From positions 31,424,201 through 31,488,200 of the forward strand of contig NC_079364.1 in assembly GCF_021018895.1 (NCBI RefSeq): a DNA stretch of 64,000 nt, given 5' to 3'. How positions within the stretch are numbered: the first letter of the stretch is position 1; every line of letters begins with the position of its first letter. Below are positions 49,140 to 62,585 of the stretch, piece by piece. The notes under the pieces are model-generated. The model did not search any database and had not been told where the DNA came from. It was given only the letters and a program-made list of their open reading frames with translations. The position numbers and the translations under genes are program-made. This DNA is from Seriola aureovittata. Taxonomy: Eukaryota; Chordata; Actinopteri; Carangiformes; Carangidae.

Positions 49140-49776
49140 CTCAGACCATTAAAATGATAATGAGAAACAATTGAAATACTGGCATTTTTTTCCATTCTTA
49201 TGTTTTTCTTTTTCATGTAATTTTAGTAAGAGGCTGCTGCAATGCGCAACTTTCAATGTGATTTTCTTGAATGCACACAGTGCATTTGCTATTCGGCAGG
49301 TAAAACCACAGAGTTATAGTTACACTTAGTGACAATGTTATGCAACAACTTTCGTTCAGTCCTTGCAATGTAGCAAATAACATCTCAACAGCATCATGAC
49401 ATTATATCAGCGTCTAAAAAATGCATAGTGAATAAGAAAACATGAGCAAAACCATGAGTGATGAGTTTTTTAGTGCTGCTGTTGATTGAAGGTTGGATTT
49501 GAAATTAATTTTTTTCCATGCTAGATGCAATCTAAACCTTCTAACTTCTGCTAACAGACAAATTACTACAGGATGGAATTTCAGAAACCACCTGAAACGC
49601 CTGCACTGTTTGTAATAATATAAGGAAGAATAGGTTTATTGTGCCCGGCAGAGTGCGGAAATTATTGATCTTATTTTATAATACTAATAATAATGCCACC
49701 CGGAGGTGGGGTTGCTGCAGCACCCTCACCAACCTTTACTTCTGGCTTCTGCTCTGGATGAGCGATGCCTCTTTGA

Positions 49777-49925
49777 ATTGTAAATGGCACTTTTCTAGTC
49801 CCAATCGCCACTCAACACACTTTACAGTAGAAACCATATTTACCCATTCACACACATTCATATAACGCTTTTCTACCATACAAACACAGTAATAAGTTCA
49901 CCTGAAGAACACTGTGGCCTTGATA
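49777..49925 (-). mobile_element. SINE-like repeat copy (same family as 62350-62585)
   Basis: The + strand reads TAAATGGCACTTTTCTAGTC, CACTTTACAGTAGAAACCAT, TTACCCATTCACACACATTC and CATATAACGCTTTTCTACCA. This is the reverse complement of the family's GTGAATGGGTGAA and AAAGCGC blocks. The B-box end is missing. Confidence 0.6.
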
Positions 49926-52900
49926 CTGTCAAGGGGAAGACACTCTAAAGTATTGTGCCTCTTTCAGCACTGCAGATCTGTCTGTAAGAGGTTCTCACAC
50001 ATGGAAGAAAGAACGTGTGGATTTCCAGACATGCAAACACAGTTGCCAAGACCAATATTCAGTCCAAGCAGTACGACTCACTTTGTGATAGTAAAAGCTA
50101 AATATAGGGTTAATTATCAGGGGAGCCTGGGTTATGATAAACAACTAATATATCATAAGATGGAGGCCAGTCATTCAAAAAGAAAAGTGCTTATTTCACC
50201 AGGAATACTCTTCTCTCACACTCAGCAGGTGTTCCCTGAGTCTTCCCTCTTTATTTGAATGTAAAGATTGAGGATGCTTTCCTGTAATTGTCTCAGATCT
50301 TACACATTCTACGCACATAATTGCAGCCTCTGGCTGAGCATGCATGGTTGTAAAACAGCAAACCAGTGAGGAGGAAAAAACATATGTCCGAATCCAGGCC
50401 AACATCTGTTTTCATCAGCCCAAAATGTTTGCAGTGAAGAGGGCTCTACCCTGAGCCCAGTCCCATCCAAAACCACCATGTCTGGATTTTACTAAATGGG
50501 TCCATTCTGTACAATACTGTGGCAAGATGAAGGTATGAGAGAGTTTGAGGATCTCAGTTTTGTAAACTACACACTGCAACTGGAACTTTATATATCAGGT
50601 TTTCTCCAGTCATTTCAGACTGATGTACGGTGTACATCTACAGTTACAGAAGCAACTGAGACACAAACTGAGGTTCAATATCACCCACTTGTCTAATTAA
50701 TGATAACAATCATTATTTTTTCATACCTTGTTACTATTATAACATTTTATTATTATACTATTTTATTTATATATCTTTTTTAATTGGGGAAATATTGTGC
50801 TAATCAAGAAAAAAAACCAAAAAACACATACAAAGATGACATAGAAGACAAGCGCTAACATATAATATCAATAATGGACAACATACAGACAACAATAACG
50901 AGCTGTTATAATGATGTATGTGGGGATGTATGAAAAGAGTCAGGGAGTGGAGGTTAGGTTAGATTGTGTCGATTAAGTAGGGTAAGTGTGGATAGTGTGT
51001 GTCTGTGTATGTAGTGATAGTATATTTATTTTATTTTTTACTTAATAGTATGGTAGTAATATAACTGTAATAATACTTATATATAATTAAATATAATATA
51101 TCAGTGACTATATTGTTCTTTATTTTATTTTTTCTTCCAGTTTTTGAGAAGGAGGAAGTTGTTTCTATGGGAAAGGGAATGACAAAACATTAGTGCTTAA
51201 GAAAGGACTGCATAAAGATAATGAATCCAACATGCATACATGTGCACACACAGACAGCTGGCAGATACTGCAGCAGCAGCATTAACATTAGACCGTCCGT
51301 ACAGATACACAGAGGCACAGTGGTCAGATAACCATAAACAGTCACACAGCTGCAATATCCACTTTAGGTCATGAACATTTAGCAGCTAATCCGCAGCCAC
51401 ATGCTGAATAAACTACGATAAACAACTGCGGGGACAGAGAATATCATTTTATTTCTGACCTGATTGCACATCCACACTGGAATTATTTCAGTATGGTCTA
51501 ATGATTCAGTCAGTTCTGTTTTGAAGGAGAGAGTGGAGAGACTTCAGTCTGTCACCACTGATGAGCCAGTTCCATCCGGCTGATAGCCGAGGAGCAAGAT
51601 ACCACTGTACAGTTTGTCATGTTGGCAAAGATCTGCAGGACATGATTCATCTTGGAAGATATGTGACTGAAGCATAACGTACAGAGCTGTACAACCTTCC
51701 ATGAAGTGATAGAAAGCCCCCCCACCCCCCCACCCCTGGTGAAAAGTGGCAGCTTGCAGCTGAATCAGCAGCAACATTTGTCTGTTTACTGGCTGACAGT
51801 GTAGCTCTCCTGAATAAACGAATGGCAGCTCAAACTAAGTGCTTTGTTTTTCAAACTTGAAAACTGTTCACAATTCCAGTTCCAGTCACTATGAATGTTA
51901 TTTTATAGTTGTCTATATGTCCATGCTCAGAAACAAGCTGACATTATACTTCTCTTCCAGGTAAAAAGAAAATTGATTTCAGTTTGCATTTAAATAATAC
52001 AGAGCCACACTTGATTTTATGTGTTTATTTATGTCTTTTTTATTATTGTGATTGGATGTTTATGCCGTTATTTGATAGCACTAATAGAAGAGAAGAGATG
52101 AGCGGAGACGATGCAACAAAGGTCCGTCTCTGCTTGTTCTCAAAATAAAATGTGCCCGAGTGCAGACATATTGAACACAACATGTTCTGGAGAGCGGGAG
52201 CCTGTTGAGAAGATATAGTGGAGATGTTGCGTACCGCTGCATCGCCAACATTCAACCATCCCATCATATACGTACAGACAGGGAGGCGTTGGGTAGTGTG
52301 GACATCTTTAGATCTAACACTGACCCTGTTGGCAAGAATTTGTGGAGACATACGTTACCGCTGTGTTCCAGGACTTCCCAGTGCCCTCTGTGTGATCTTC
52401 ATCAGCCAGGGCCAACATTTTTTCTTCTCTTAACCTGACAGTTGTGTAGAACATTCAACATGTACCGTATATTCTACACTATGCTTATACATGCACAACC
52501 TTTATTCTACCTCTGTTCTACCCTTTGCTTACATGGCAGTAGTAGATTAAATCATCTGAGTGAACAAACACAAACATTTGCAAACTCTTTAATTGCAACA
52601 GTAATTACTTTTTCAAATGTCACTTCAATTTAAAATTATAATATGTAACTTAAAATGTCAGAAACAACTGATCACATCACTCCAGGCTAAAAGAATCTCC
52701 TGTTTGCACTTGTCAACATTGCTGAGCTGCATATGGTAATCCCAATAGATGTGTTACAATATTACATATTATGTTCCACCTACTCTATTTTCAGAGAGCC
52801 TCTGGTCAGGACACACAGACTCACAGCTGCTCTCATACTTCTCTTATATTATATTAGAAAAGAAACATAATGTCACTGTTGAGTAGCTACAACAGAAAAC

Positions 52901-55900
52901 ATTACTTTATGATTCTGTATGATAAATATGGATAAGTCATAAGGTATGTTGGTGACAGATATATTGTTGGTTTCCTTCCAAATACCTACCTACCTACGAA
53001 CATGTACATGTAAAGGGCATAATCAGTATAGACAATGGGGGTGTCCCGGGGGGGGTATAGCAGTTTAAAGTGCTGACAATATAATTGCAGCGTTCCCTGT
53101 TTGAGTCTTTCTGTGGACCCCTTCCTCTCCCCAGATTTCCTGTCAACTAATTTCACATGAGTTGTTTTATGTTTTATACACATGCAAATTGAGCCATTGG
53201 AAAACCAAGTTTTAATTTGGTGGCGCAATAGACACACTTCCTTATTTTGAATGAAGCGTGATCCCTCAGGAGCCGCAGGGAACTGTTATTGGTCTGCCTG
53301 AAGGCTAATGCATCACGGTGGTTAGGTTACGTTAAAATGTGCTCCGTAATATCCGCAGAAAAGATTTGATAGAGGGGGATAAGAGTGTTTTTTGGCATGT
53401 TTGTCTTTAATGGATAGCTGATAATATAGCCAGGCAGGAAACAAGGGGAGAGAGAGGAGTATGACCTGGAACAAAGGTCCTCAGGGAAAATTATCTTTTC
53501 TTAGAGTCCAATGTGTTTTTTTAACAGGAAAAATAATTATACATCGCAGCCTACGCCAAGATTAACTAGAAAAATGTCTGGAAGAATGCTGGAGTTCCAA
53601 GGGACATCTGCCAAGTCCTCTTAATGTCATGTTCCTTATCAGCTGTGTTTCTAAGCAGCACAAAAACAGTCCGTGTGTTGTACAGTTCCCTGTTCCGTGG
53701 CCTCATGTTTGCTTTACCTCTCTATTCATTCTTGGTCATAGAAGGGTGAGAGCGGACTTCTTCTTTCCTTCATGTATTTCTGACAAGTACAGAAATAATG
53801 TTAAATGTTCTTCACCGTCATGTTATGTCGAGCAAAAACAACAAATCAGATGAATCCATTCCAGTAAATTCGTAATTCATAGAACTGGTATGTCTATAAA
53901 TCACACACTGTAAATGAGACCCAAATCATCTCCGGCACACTCTGTGTTACGCTGCAGATCAGCTGTTGGTGTCATACAGAGCTAAGTGTAGGTGCATTTG
54001 TGCGTAGTAGTACGGTAGTTCAGCGGTTGAGAAAAATGGAAGGAAAAGGAAAGGTTGTTCGGTGGCAAGGTGAAGCAGGGAAGATATTCAAAATAGAGCG
54101 TACACTTAAACTGCTATTGGCTTTTTTTCTGTGATGTTTTCTCGGCTGACCCCTTCCACAACAGCACATCTCTCAGCCTCTGCTCCGGTGCTGTGGGCGC
54201 TGATCCGAATCCACAGCAGGTAATACACTGACTATGTATAAGCCTCACACAAATAACCCAAACCATCACGTTAAGGTGTTATGGGCTTTGGAGCATGCAG
54301 TCCAGGAGTGGACCACATCACCCATAGTGCTAGTGATGGAGTATGCCTGGGTTCCCTTTTTCTCCCTCTGTGATGCCAGCACCCAAAGATTAGCCTCAGA
54401 TCTTGGAAGCTCTGGCCCAGTAAACACTGGCTGGTGATGGTAATCTGAGCGAACTAGAGTGCATTGCTTAACCCCCGTCAGCGGAGGAGACATGCAGGCC
54501 AACAGGAATACCAACGGGGCTGGCAAAGGCCCGAAAACCAGTTTACATTCGGGAGACTCCAGGCCAGGCATATCAGCATTTCCACACCTGCTAACACCAC
54601 ACTATCTGCCGACGAGGCTGTGCTAATGCTCGTGCTCACAGGCTTGCTGTCGGGCCTGAGACCGATGCTATCTTGCCAATCTTTGTGATCCATGTCAATC
54701 AAACATCTGCTCGGCTCACCAGCTGACCTCCAAAAGACCTGCAAAATAAGCAGTGAGGCGGGAAACTACAGGAAGCAATTTACCAATCAGGGCTCGGCAC
54801 AGTGTGTCCAATTTTTGATTAAATCTACTCTACCCTGCCTTCTTATGTTTGATTTTGTTACATAGGCAAAGGGGAGGTGAAATTTCTCCGTTCCAAATGG
54901 ATTACATTTTCGCCACATTTAGCACCTGAAGGTAATTAGCTTGAAGAGATTGCAGAGTGAAAAAAAAACACATTCATAGAACATTAACTCTCCCACATTT
55001 TCCAGTTGCACAGAAAGAATAGGAAAGATTCAAGTTTCAAGAGAGCAAATGCCATTAGCTCACAAACCCCTTCTCAGGGGCTGCAACCACACCAAGCTAA
55101 ACCAGAACCATTATTAAAATGGCAGTTTTTAAAATTTCATGTTAGTTTTCATCCTGTAACATGCAAAGTGTCAGATGTGTAATATCTTTCACACTTTGAT
55201 GCATGTGTATGTGCTCTTGCAGAGGCACAGTTGCCTGAAGCACTACATTGTCTCTCTTGTAGAGACACCCTGTCTACAAGAGTGGAACAGCTAACACAAG
55301 CCATCGTAATAGTGTAGCTTGTATAGGTAGCGTTAGCTGTAGGGAACGAGAGGTTAATTTGATAAATTAGGCTAGCGGGGCAGCAAACAAGCTACAACGA
55401 ACACAAAGAAGGTACAAGGTACAAATAACAACTCAAAATGATACTAATCTAGCACACAATGAGCAGCAGAAGTAACGAATGATAAATACATTTAGAAAAA
55501 TAAAGAATACCAGGATGGTCACCAAACATGAAGCTAGTGTAGTAGTGTAGTGTAGTTTTTTTGTCTTTTTTTATGTCCCGGGCACTGACTTAAATTTAAA
55601 TAAGGAAAATTACATTTGGTAATATGCTGACCAGTTATCTCATACTGCTTAACTTGATTTTCAGTTTCAGTATTCCTATTCTTAAATAAAACATAACAAG
55701 ATATTGCTTTTATAATTTGTGGCTCTTACAAGAAACACCCCCCCCCCCCGCCCAATTTGACTTGTCCTTTTCAAGAGTATTTTGATGTTAAGTGTTGGCT
55801 TATAGGCTGTTGTCTGTCTGTGGTTGCTGAATGGTGTGTATGTAACCCCCTATGCCAAAGGGGGCCCCAGCCACTATAGTAACTGGTGATTCAGCAGTTG

Positions 55901-56379
55901 CTGGGTAGAAATGTACATAGCTGACTGTGATTGGATAATTAGACAGCTTTACAGTTAGTCTAAATTTCAATGTTGGCCATTTTGTCTCAAACATCAGTTT
56001 TAGGGCAGATCATCATAACTGCAAGTCAATGAAATGTGTGTGTGTGCACCTCTCTGATACAGGTACTGCTACTGATACTTGTGCTGGTCATATTAGCACC
56101 CATGGTACACTTTTTCTATACTATTGACCATTCTGCTTCAGGTCCTTCTTGATGAATGCTAATATGACATCTATCATCAGGCTACCATGCAGTGCTCCCT
56201 CACATCCACTCGTTAAACCCCTAGAATCTGAAAACCAATCATCCTGGATACACACCAAGCAGCAGGCACACCCAAAGTTTCTTGGGAAATGTTCTGCTAG
56301 CATTTTCTGGAGATCGGTAGAGTCAGTACAAACCACCAAACTCTTTTTATGAGTTGCAGAGTCTAGGCCGGCTACGCTT

Positions 56380-58740
56380 TGCAAGCCTCAATACAGCAGC
56401 TCAGGCTACAGCACTGAGGAGGAAGCATCGAAACCTAATCCCACTACAACTACTCTCTTATCTATCCTGTTGGTTAATGTATGATCACTGGACAATAACG
56501 TGGCTATATACAACTTAGTTGGACTACCCAACATGGAATGAAGTAGTTTGTTTTCTTAAACTAAGGCCGAGTCAACAGGGAGTATCACTGTTTGGTAAGA
56601 CTCGTGGCAGTGAACTGTGTGTTTATGTCAACAAGGAATGGCAATGTCCAAACACTGTTTTAGTGGAGTTTATGAATGTGAGGTGCTGTCTGCTGAGAGA
56701 GGTCACTGCAGTTGTTATTGTAGCTCTTTACCATCCACCTAATGCAACAGAGGCACTACGAGAGTTGCACAACAGCATCAACGATCACCAAACAGTACAC
56801 TCTGATGGATTTGTCACCATTGCTGTGACTTGAATCATGAAATTGTTTTGTTGCTGAAATTCCACCAACATGTCAGGTTGGCTATAAGAGAAGAAAAATA
56901 CATTGGAGCTTTTTTTACACAAATATAAGAAAAAAATAGCATATATAGCGCCCCCCTGCCCCCGCCTTGGCCATTCAGACCACATAATGTATCTGTCATG
57001 CTAATCCCAGCACAGACCTCTTCACTCCAGAAACAGATGAAGGTATGGCCAGAGGGGGCTGTCTCAGTGATGGAAACATGACTGTGTGTGTATGTGCTTC
57101 AAAAGCACTGGTTGGAACGTGTTCAAAGAGGCAGCTTCCTGTGAGGACATCATTGATCTGGAGGAATAAGCAGATTGTGGCACATTTCCTTGATATGTGT
57201 ATAGATGGTATCACAGTCACTAAAACATAAACTCAAAGACAAACCAGAAACCATGGTTGACAGCAAAGGTTTGGGCGTTGCTGAGGTCTGGAGAGAAATC
57301 AGCGTTCAAAGCAACAAGAAACAACCTTTCACCGGATGAGAGAATCAGAGAAAGAACAGCTACTTTGCTGAGAACAGAGACTCACGGCACTTGCGAAAAG
57401 GCATCCAGGCCATCGCAGACTACAAAGCCCCCACTCCAGATGAGCTCAACAACTTCTATGCACGAGTTGACAGGTTGAATAATGTGCATGTGAGGAAGAT
57501 CCTCTCCAGGGTTAACTCTATGAAAGCAGCAGGACCAGACAGAATCGCAGGCTGTGCCATTAAAACCCTGTGCTGGACAGCTGGGAAATGTCCTCACAGT
57601 CATCTTCAACATCTCTTTGGCCCAGACAGTCATCCCCACATGCTTCAAGTCAACCACCATAATCCTTGTGTCCTCCATGTGCTGTCTGAATGATTACTGC
57701 CCCGTAGCACTCACACCTACCATCAGACGCTTTCAGAGGCTAGCCCTCACCGCTCCAAGCGCTCCACTGAAGATGCTATAACTGCCTTCCACCCAGCGCT
57801 GTCTCACCTGGAAAAAGAAATTGCTTATGTCAGGGAGTGTGTATGATAAAAAGCACTATTTGTGTAGGAATAAACATGTGAATGGGTGTATGTGGCCGAT
57901 AAGACCAGAAAACACTTGTGCAGTGCAGTCCATTTAGTGTACTATTCATTAACTTTGCTGCACCACCACACTGAGCACCGGCACTCCCCAGGACTGTGTA
58001 CGCAGCCCACTCCTGTTCACCCTGCTGACATACAATTTCATTGCATCTTCCAGCTCCAACCACATCAAGTTTGCTGATGATACAGCAGTGGTGGGCCTCA
58101 TCAGCAGCACTGATGAAACTACTTACAGAGAAGAGGTGGCCCTACTGCAATAGCAAGTGTAAGACCAACAACCTTTTCCTAAACTTTGGGAAAATGAAAA
58201 AGGTTGTCATGGATGTCAGAAATATGCATGCTGTCCACACACCACTGACCACCAATGGCACTGCTGTGGAGATGGTCAGCAGCACAAAGTTCTTGGGAGA
58301 GTAGATCACAGAGGACCTCTCCACATGTGACAGCACAATCCAGGAAAGGACAGCAGAGTGCCCACTTCCTTCATCAGCCCCCCTCCACCCATCCTCACCG
58401 TGTTGTACAGAGGGACCATTTAGAGCATCTTAACCACCTGCATCACTGTCTACCATGAGAACAAAGAGGCTTCTTACCAGAAGACCTTACAGGGAACAGT
58501 GAGCACAGCAGAGAGGATCATCAGTGCTTTTCTTCCGTCCATAAAACAAATCCATGAGGCGTGGTGCACCCTCATGGCCCCACTCACCCCTAGCCACAGC
58601 CTCCTCACTTCCTTACCATCCAGCAAGTACTGCAGTATTAAAACCTCCTTTGCCAGACTGTACAAAAGCTTCTCCTCTGTTCTGTGTAATCACTGCTTGG
58701 GGACTGAATAGTCAACAAGAAACAATATTTCGTTTATAAA
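56380..58740 (+). mobile_element. Rex1/CR1-like LINE remnant (endonuclease plus RT), heavily broken
   Basis: Peptide fragments in order on the + strand: ELCVYVNKEWQCPN and VTAVVIVALYHPPNATEALR (APE-type endonuclease core), SDH near 56975 (endonuclease motif), KVWALLRSGEKSAFKA, LSRVNSMKAAGPDRIAGCAI (the linker before RT), ALSHLEKEIAYVR, QDCVRSPLLFTLLTYNF-like, then HIKFADDTAVVGLI with FADD at 58070-58081, NNLFLNFGK and SSTKFLGE. Many stops and frame changes separate them. A SINE-like copy interrupts it at 57836-57936, at the place where RT motif A should be. It is dead. Confidence 0.8.
57836..57936 (+). mobile_element. SINE-like repeat inserted in the LINE remnant
   Basis: GTGTGTATGATAAAAAGCAC, ACATGTGAATGGGTGTATG, GGCCGATAAGACCAGAAAAC and GTGCAGTCCATTTA are the 3' half blocks of the family also at 62350-62585. 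LINE similarity ends just before it and resumes about 30 bases after it. Confidence 0.65.
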
Positions 58741-59343
58741 TGTTCTTTGCTCTGATCCACCAGGCCACTATTGTCTGTGAGGTTTTCCTCCGACTGTTCA
58801 AAGTCATTTACAGATTAGGTGAACCCGTGACTCTAGATTGTCCTGCACAGGGTAACTACATATGGATAATCATTTGATGGATTTTTGTTTCAAAAAGATC
58901 TTAATTTTCACAAAGCAAATATTTTATATCATTCACAACCTTATCTTATGTCGATGTCAGTAATATTGTGATGTTACAGGTTCTTGGATCCACTGAGAAT
59001 TGAACAAGAAGCAGCAACAAAACTGTTGGAACAATCTACAAAAACATGCAGTTAGCACACCAGCATTTATGAAACTGAGCTAAGCTAATGTGATCACTTG
59101 ATGAAGATACAGAGTACTTTCAGTTAGCTATTTTTTAATGTTGTATTGGAATGAATGAGCCATTCCAGGATTAATGTCAACAGGAAAAGTAATGAAACAT
59201 TTCCTTAATTTCATATTTTAATAGGCATTAAAAATAAGAATTGTAAAAAGAATTTAGAAATGAACGATTAATCTTTAGATTTAAAAATGGATTTACAAAA
59301 ACAGCATAAAACTCTCATTAATTGTTTTTTTTAAATAAAACAT

Positions 59344-59540
59344 TTAGGGGCGTCGCAGTGGGTTACGCAGGCGCCCCATATATAGAGGCTACAGTCCTCG
59401 CTGCAGCTGGCCACCGGTTCGACTCCCGCTTCAGACGGCCCTTTCCTGCGTGTCATTCCCCCTCTCTCTGCCTCCCCATTTCCTGTCTCTCTACTGTCCT
59501 GTCCATTAAAGGCACAAAAAGTCCCCAAAAAATGTATTTA
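59344..59540 (+). mobile_element. tRNA-derived SINE
   Basis: It opens GGGGCGTCGCAGTGGGTTAC, an A-box-like region, with the B box CGGTTCGACTCCC at 59415-59427. A CT-rich middle (CATTCCCCCTCTCTCTGCC) and the tail CATTAAAGGCACAAAAAG follow. This is the same layout as the antisense copy at 39965-40125 and typical of a common teleost SINE. It is a retroposed sequence, not a tRNA gene. Confidence 0.78.
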
Positions 59541-60239
59541 TTAAACTATGATATTAAGGAAATGCTTTATTACTCTTCCTGTGACAGCCCTGGTCCTCTA
59601 AATCTTCCTCAAGATGTTTGCAACAGAAATATCAACATGTATTCTCATGTTTTAACTTCTTAAGCTAAACCCACACAGTCAACAGTGTTTTAGTGAATCC
59701 AGGTTCTGAATGAATTGGTCTGCAGTGGAGAGCATGTGCGGGGTTAGACAGTTAGCGGTCCTGTGCAGACCTAAATGACTACTGAATTAATTCAAGAGAG
59801 AACCATAAGTTTCTTACCACAGAGCAGACTGACTTTGCAGACTGAGAACTTTACAATATACATATATGACGTATGTAACACAGATTGCTGTGTTACAGTA
59901 AACTAAAGGAGGCCAATGGACCCACACCAAATGGATCTTGATAATAATCCAGGCTGTTGCAGATTTGTGACACAACAGGAAATCTCCCATTTAAACCTCA
60001 GTTTTATATCATCTTTGTGAATTTACTGCAGCACTTTATCTAATGGGCTAACGGCCGCTTGAACTTCTCCAGCTGTTCCCCTGTGTTTCATCTGAACAGC
60101 TCTGTCTTATCACACAGACCTAAATCCTGAAGCCTCATTCGCTTCATGCACCGGTGAAGTAATGCGAGTATTTGCCATGTTGGCTGATAAGGCCAAAACT
60201 TGATCTCCCCGTCTCTCTGGTTTTCTGATCTCTCTCTCT

Positions 60240-61165
60240 CTTTCTCTCTCTCAAGGAAAACAGATCACATGTCTCCCATAGTAGCTTCTCTGCACTGGCT
60301 CCCTGTATAATCCAGAATAGAATTTAAAATCCTCCTCCTCGCCTACAAAGCCTTTAATGATCAGGCATCATCATATCTTAAAGAGCTCATAGTACCCTAC
60401 TGCCCCACTAGAACACCCTGCTCTCTAAATGCAGTCTCTCAGAGTAGAATGGGAGGCAGAGCCTTCAGCTATCAGGCTCCTCTCCTGTGGAGCCAGCTCC
60501 CAGTCTGGGTCCAGGAGGCAGACTCCCTGTACATGTAAGATTAGACTTCAAACTGTCCTCTTTAAGATTATTTGCTGGCTCAGACTTGTCTTGAACAGTC
60601 CCCTGAGCTATGCTGCTCTAAGCCTAGTCGGCTGGGGGACTTCCCAAGATGCACTGAGCTCCTCACTCCTCCTCTCAACCTGTACAAATTCATGCCCCAT
60701 TAATTAATGTTTCTAACTCCGCATCCTCTCTCTCCTGTAGTTATGTGCTTTTTCGTAACCCTCGCCTCCTGTTGCTTTCTGAAGGTATTTTGCCTGCGAA
60801 GCTATCTGTGCTAACTGTGTTATTAAGATTATTATTATGATGATGGTTTTTATCATTATTATTATTATTATTAACGTGCTTTATTGGCATGGTGATATAA
60901 TTTGTGTGTCTAGGTCATTCTCTGTCCCTCAGGATGTATTTTAAATTTTGAGATGTCATTGAAATTTACAGAATTGAAATCAATTAAAAATAATAAATGT
61001 TCCTTAATTCATTTCTCCCTGTTAAAGGGAGTTTTTCCTCGCCTCGCTCACACGGGTCTCTGTAGATAATAGTACAAAACCCGCTCTATATGAAAAGTGC
61101 CCTAGGATAACTAATGTTATGATGTGGCACAGTATAAATAAAAGTTGCTTGACTTGACTAGTAGG
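60240..61165 (+). mobile_element. L2-like LINE 3' end with 3' UTR and tail
   Basis: Broken frames give SLHWLPV-like, RIEFKILLLAYKAFNDQASS, YLKELIVPYCPTRTLRSLNA and QSRMGGRAFSYQAPLLWSQL, the usual C-terminal end of fish L2/Maui RTs. Then come TTTCTCCCTGTTAAAGGGAG and a GTATAAATAAAAGTTGC then TTGACTTGACT tail, the 3' UTR and terminal repeat of that group. An ATT repeat lies at about 60858-60872. No 5' part is present. Confidence 0.8.
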
Positions 61166-61286
61166 GTTTTTTTGTTCAGAAATCTCATCTGGCTTCAATT
61201 GTCATATTATCATCAATGATTTAATTTATGCCTCTCTGGATTCAAATGAGGCTCCATGGCCTGGCTCCAGAGACAGAAAGAAATCC

Positions 61287-61288
<2 letters not shown>

Positions 61289-61338
<50 letters not shown>
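61289..61338 (+). repeat. (GT)n microsatellite
   Basis: About 25 perfect GT units. Confidence 0.95.
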
Positions 61339-61343
<5 letters not shown>

Positions 61344-61688
61344 GACACATGGAGCTCTGTAACTTTCACCTCGAAGCATGCCTGAATGGAAAGCTGATTG
61401 ACTGTTTTTTAAACATTCTTCAGCACTCCTGCTTTCAAACATGTCTGTGTACCATCAGCACCGGACTCCGGTGATTTTTGTCCGGTAAACGTGTCAGACC
61501 GTTCATCGTTGCTTAGAACCTCTGGTTTTTCAGACCCATTAGTCAAGTCTAATAAGAAACTTGTTGTTGTGTTTATCCTGCCTATTGTTCCACACGTCCT
61601 GTCCTCGGATGTGACTGGTTTGATGCTCTTTGGATGAATCCGTTTTTATTTTTGAATTGGTCAAAACGAGGAATCCTTAAGCTGAACC

Positions 61689-61704
61689 GGGGGGGGGGGG
61701 GGGG
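61689..61704 (+). repeat. Poly-G run, 16 bases
   Basis: Sixteen consecutive G. Confidence 0.9.
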
Positions 61705-62349
61705 CAAGTTCACAGCTGTGCATGGAAGAGTATGAGGCATAGCTACTGTGAATTCATGTGTAGGATCCCGTTAGGTGGTGGACTGTGCTGACAGGTGCCT
61801 CATTAAAGATGTAACTACATGTGGGAACTACAGGACCACCATGTGGGTACGGCAAGACCTTCTTTTTTTATTTGTTTTTTATCAGCTTCATATTTCACAG
61901 CTTTTCTGGACTTACTGAAAATTGCTCATAAAAATATTTTCAAGTGATAACCACAGAAGCACAGAAATACAGAAAATGATGCATGACTTGTCTTTGGCCG
62001 CTCGGAGACGCCAGCTGTTAAATACGGTTAAATAGCGGATGAATGTTCATCTGCTTGACATCTGTGTTGACAGGACTATTTACACAACATCACACTTCCT
62101 AAATCTCAAATGAGTGTATTTGGATTTCTGCTATTGGGATTTTTATTTAGTTTATTCAAAACTCTAAACAGAAGTAATGTGGAAATGTAGGATACATTTC
62201 TTTATCTGTGATGAAAAAAGTGATGTATATTTGTTCATGTACAGTATATCTATAAAAACATATAAAACATGAAAAGTTTCCTTATTGGGTGCAATAGCAC
62301 TGCCTTCAAGCCATTTCTGTAATTTTATTACCCTGATCAAATGTAAAGC

Positions 62350-62585
62350 CAAGTGTGTGAGAAGGTGCCTGTGGGTCGTCCACTGATCGGAAGGCCGATG
62401 GTTCGATTCCAGTTCACTCCTTGAAGTGCCCTTAAGCAAGAATCCCCAAGCTGCCCCCCGATGTGATGTGTGTATGGCAGTAAAGCGCTATATGTGTAGG
62501 AAAAAGCGCTGTATGAATGTGTGAGTGACTGGATGAATGTGGCTTCCATTGTAAAGGGATTTGATTGGTCGATAAGACTAGAGAC
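62350..62585 (+). mobile_element. SINE-like repeat, most complete copy of its family
   Basis: GTCGTCCACTGATCGGAAGG, then a tRNA-like B box GGTTCGATTCC at 62400-62410, GAAGTGCCCTTAAGCAAGAA, GCAGTAAAGCGCTATATGTG and GTAAAGGGATTTGATTGGTC, then GATAAGACTAGA. The same blocks, partly lost, occur at 11691-11836 and 49777-49925 (both minus) and 57836-57936 (plus). Confidence 0.7.

Noticed and set aside
54130..54790. Possible conserved or cryptic exonic segment: balanced base composition and no recognised repeat
   Set aside because: No open frame with family similarity and no splice-site pair fitting the ADAMTS17 phases. Only multi-species alignment could support a regulatory role.
55254..55282. Hairpin CTCTTGTAG / CTACAAGAG
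   Set aside because: Short stem, no terminator or miRNA-like length, and expected by chance in a window of this size.
62400..62410. tRNA gene at the B box GGTTCGATTCC
   Set aside because: No cloverleaf arms around it; it belongs to a dispersed repeat with four copies in the window.
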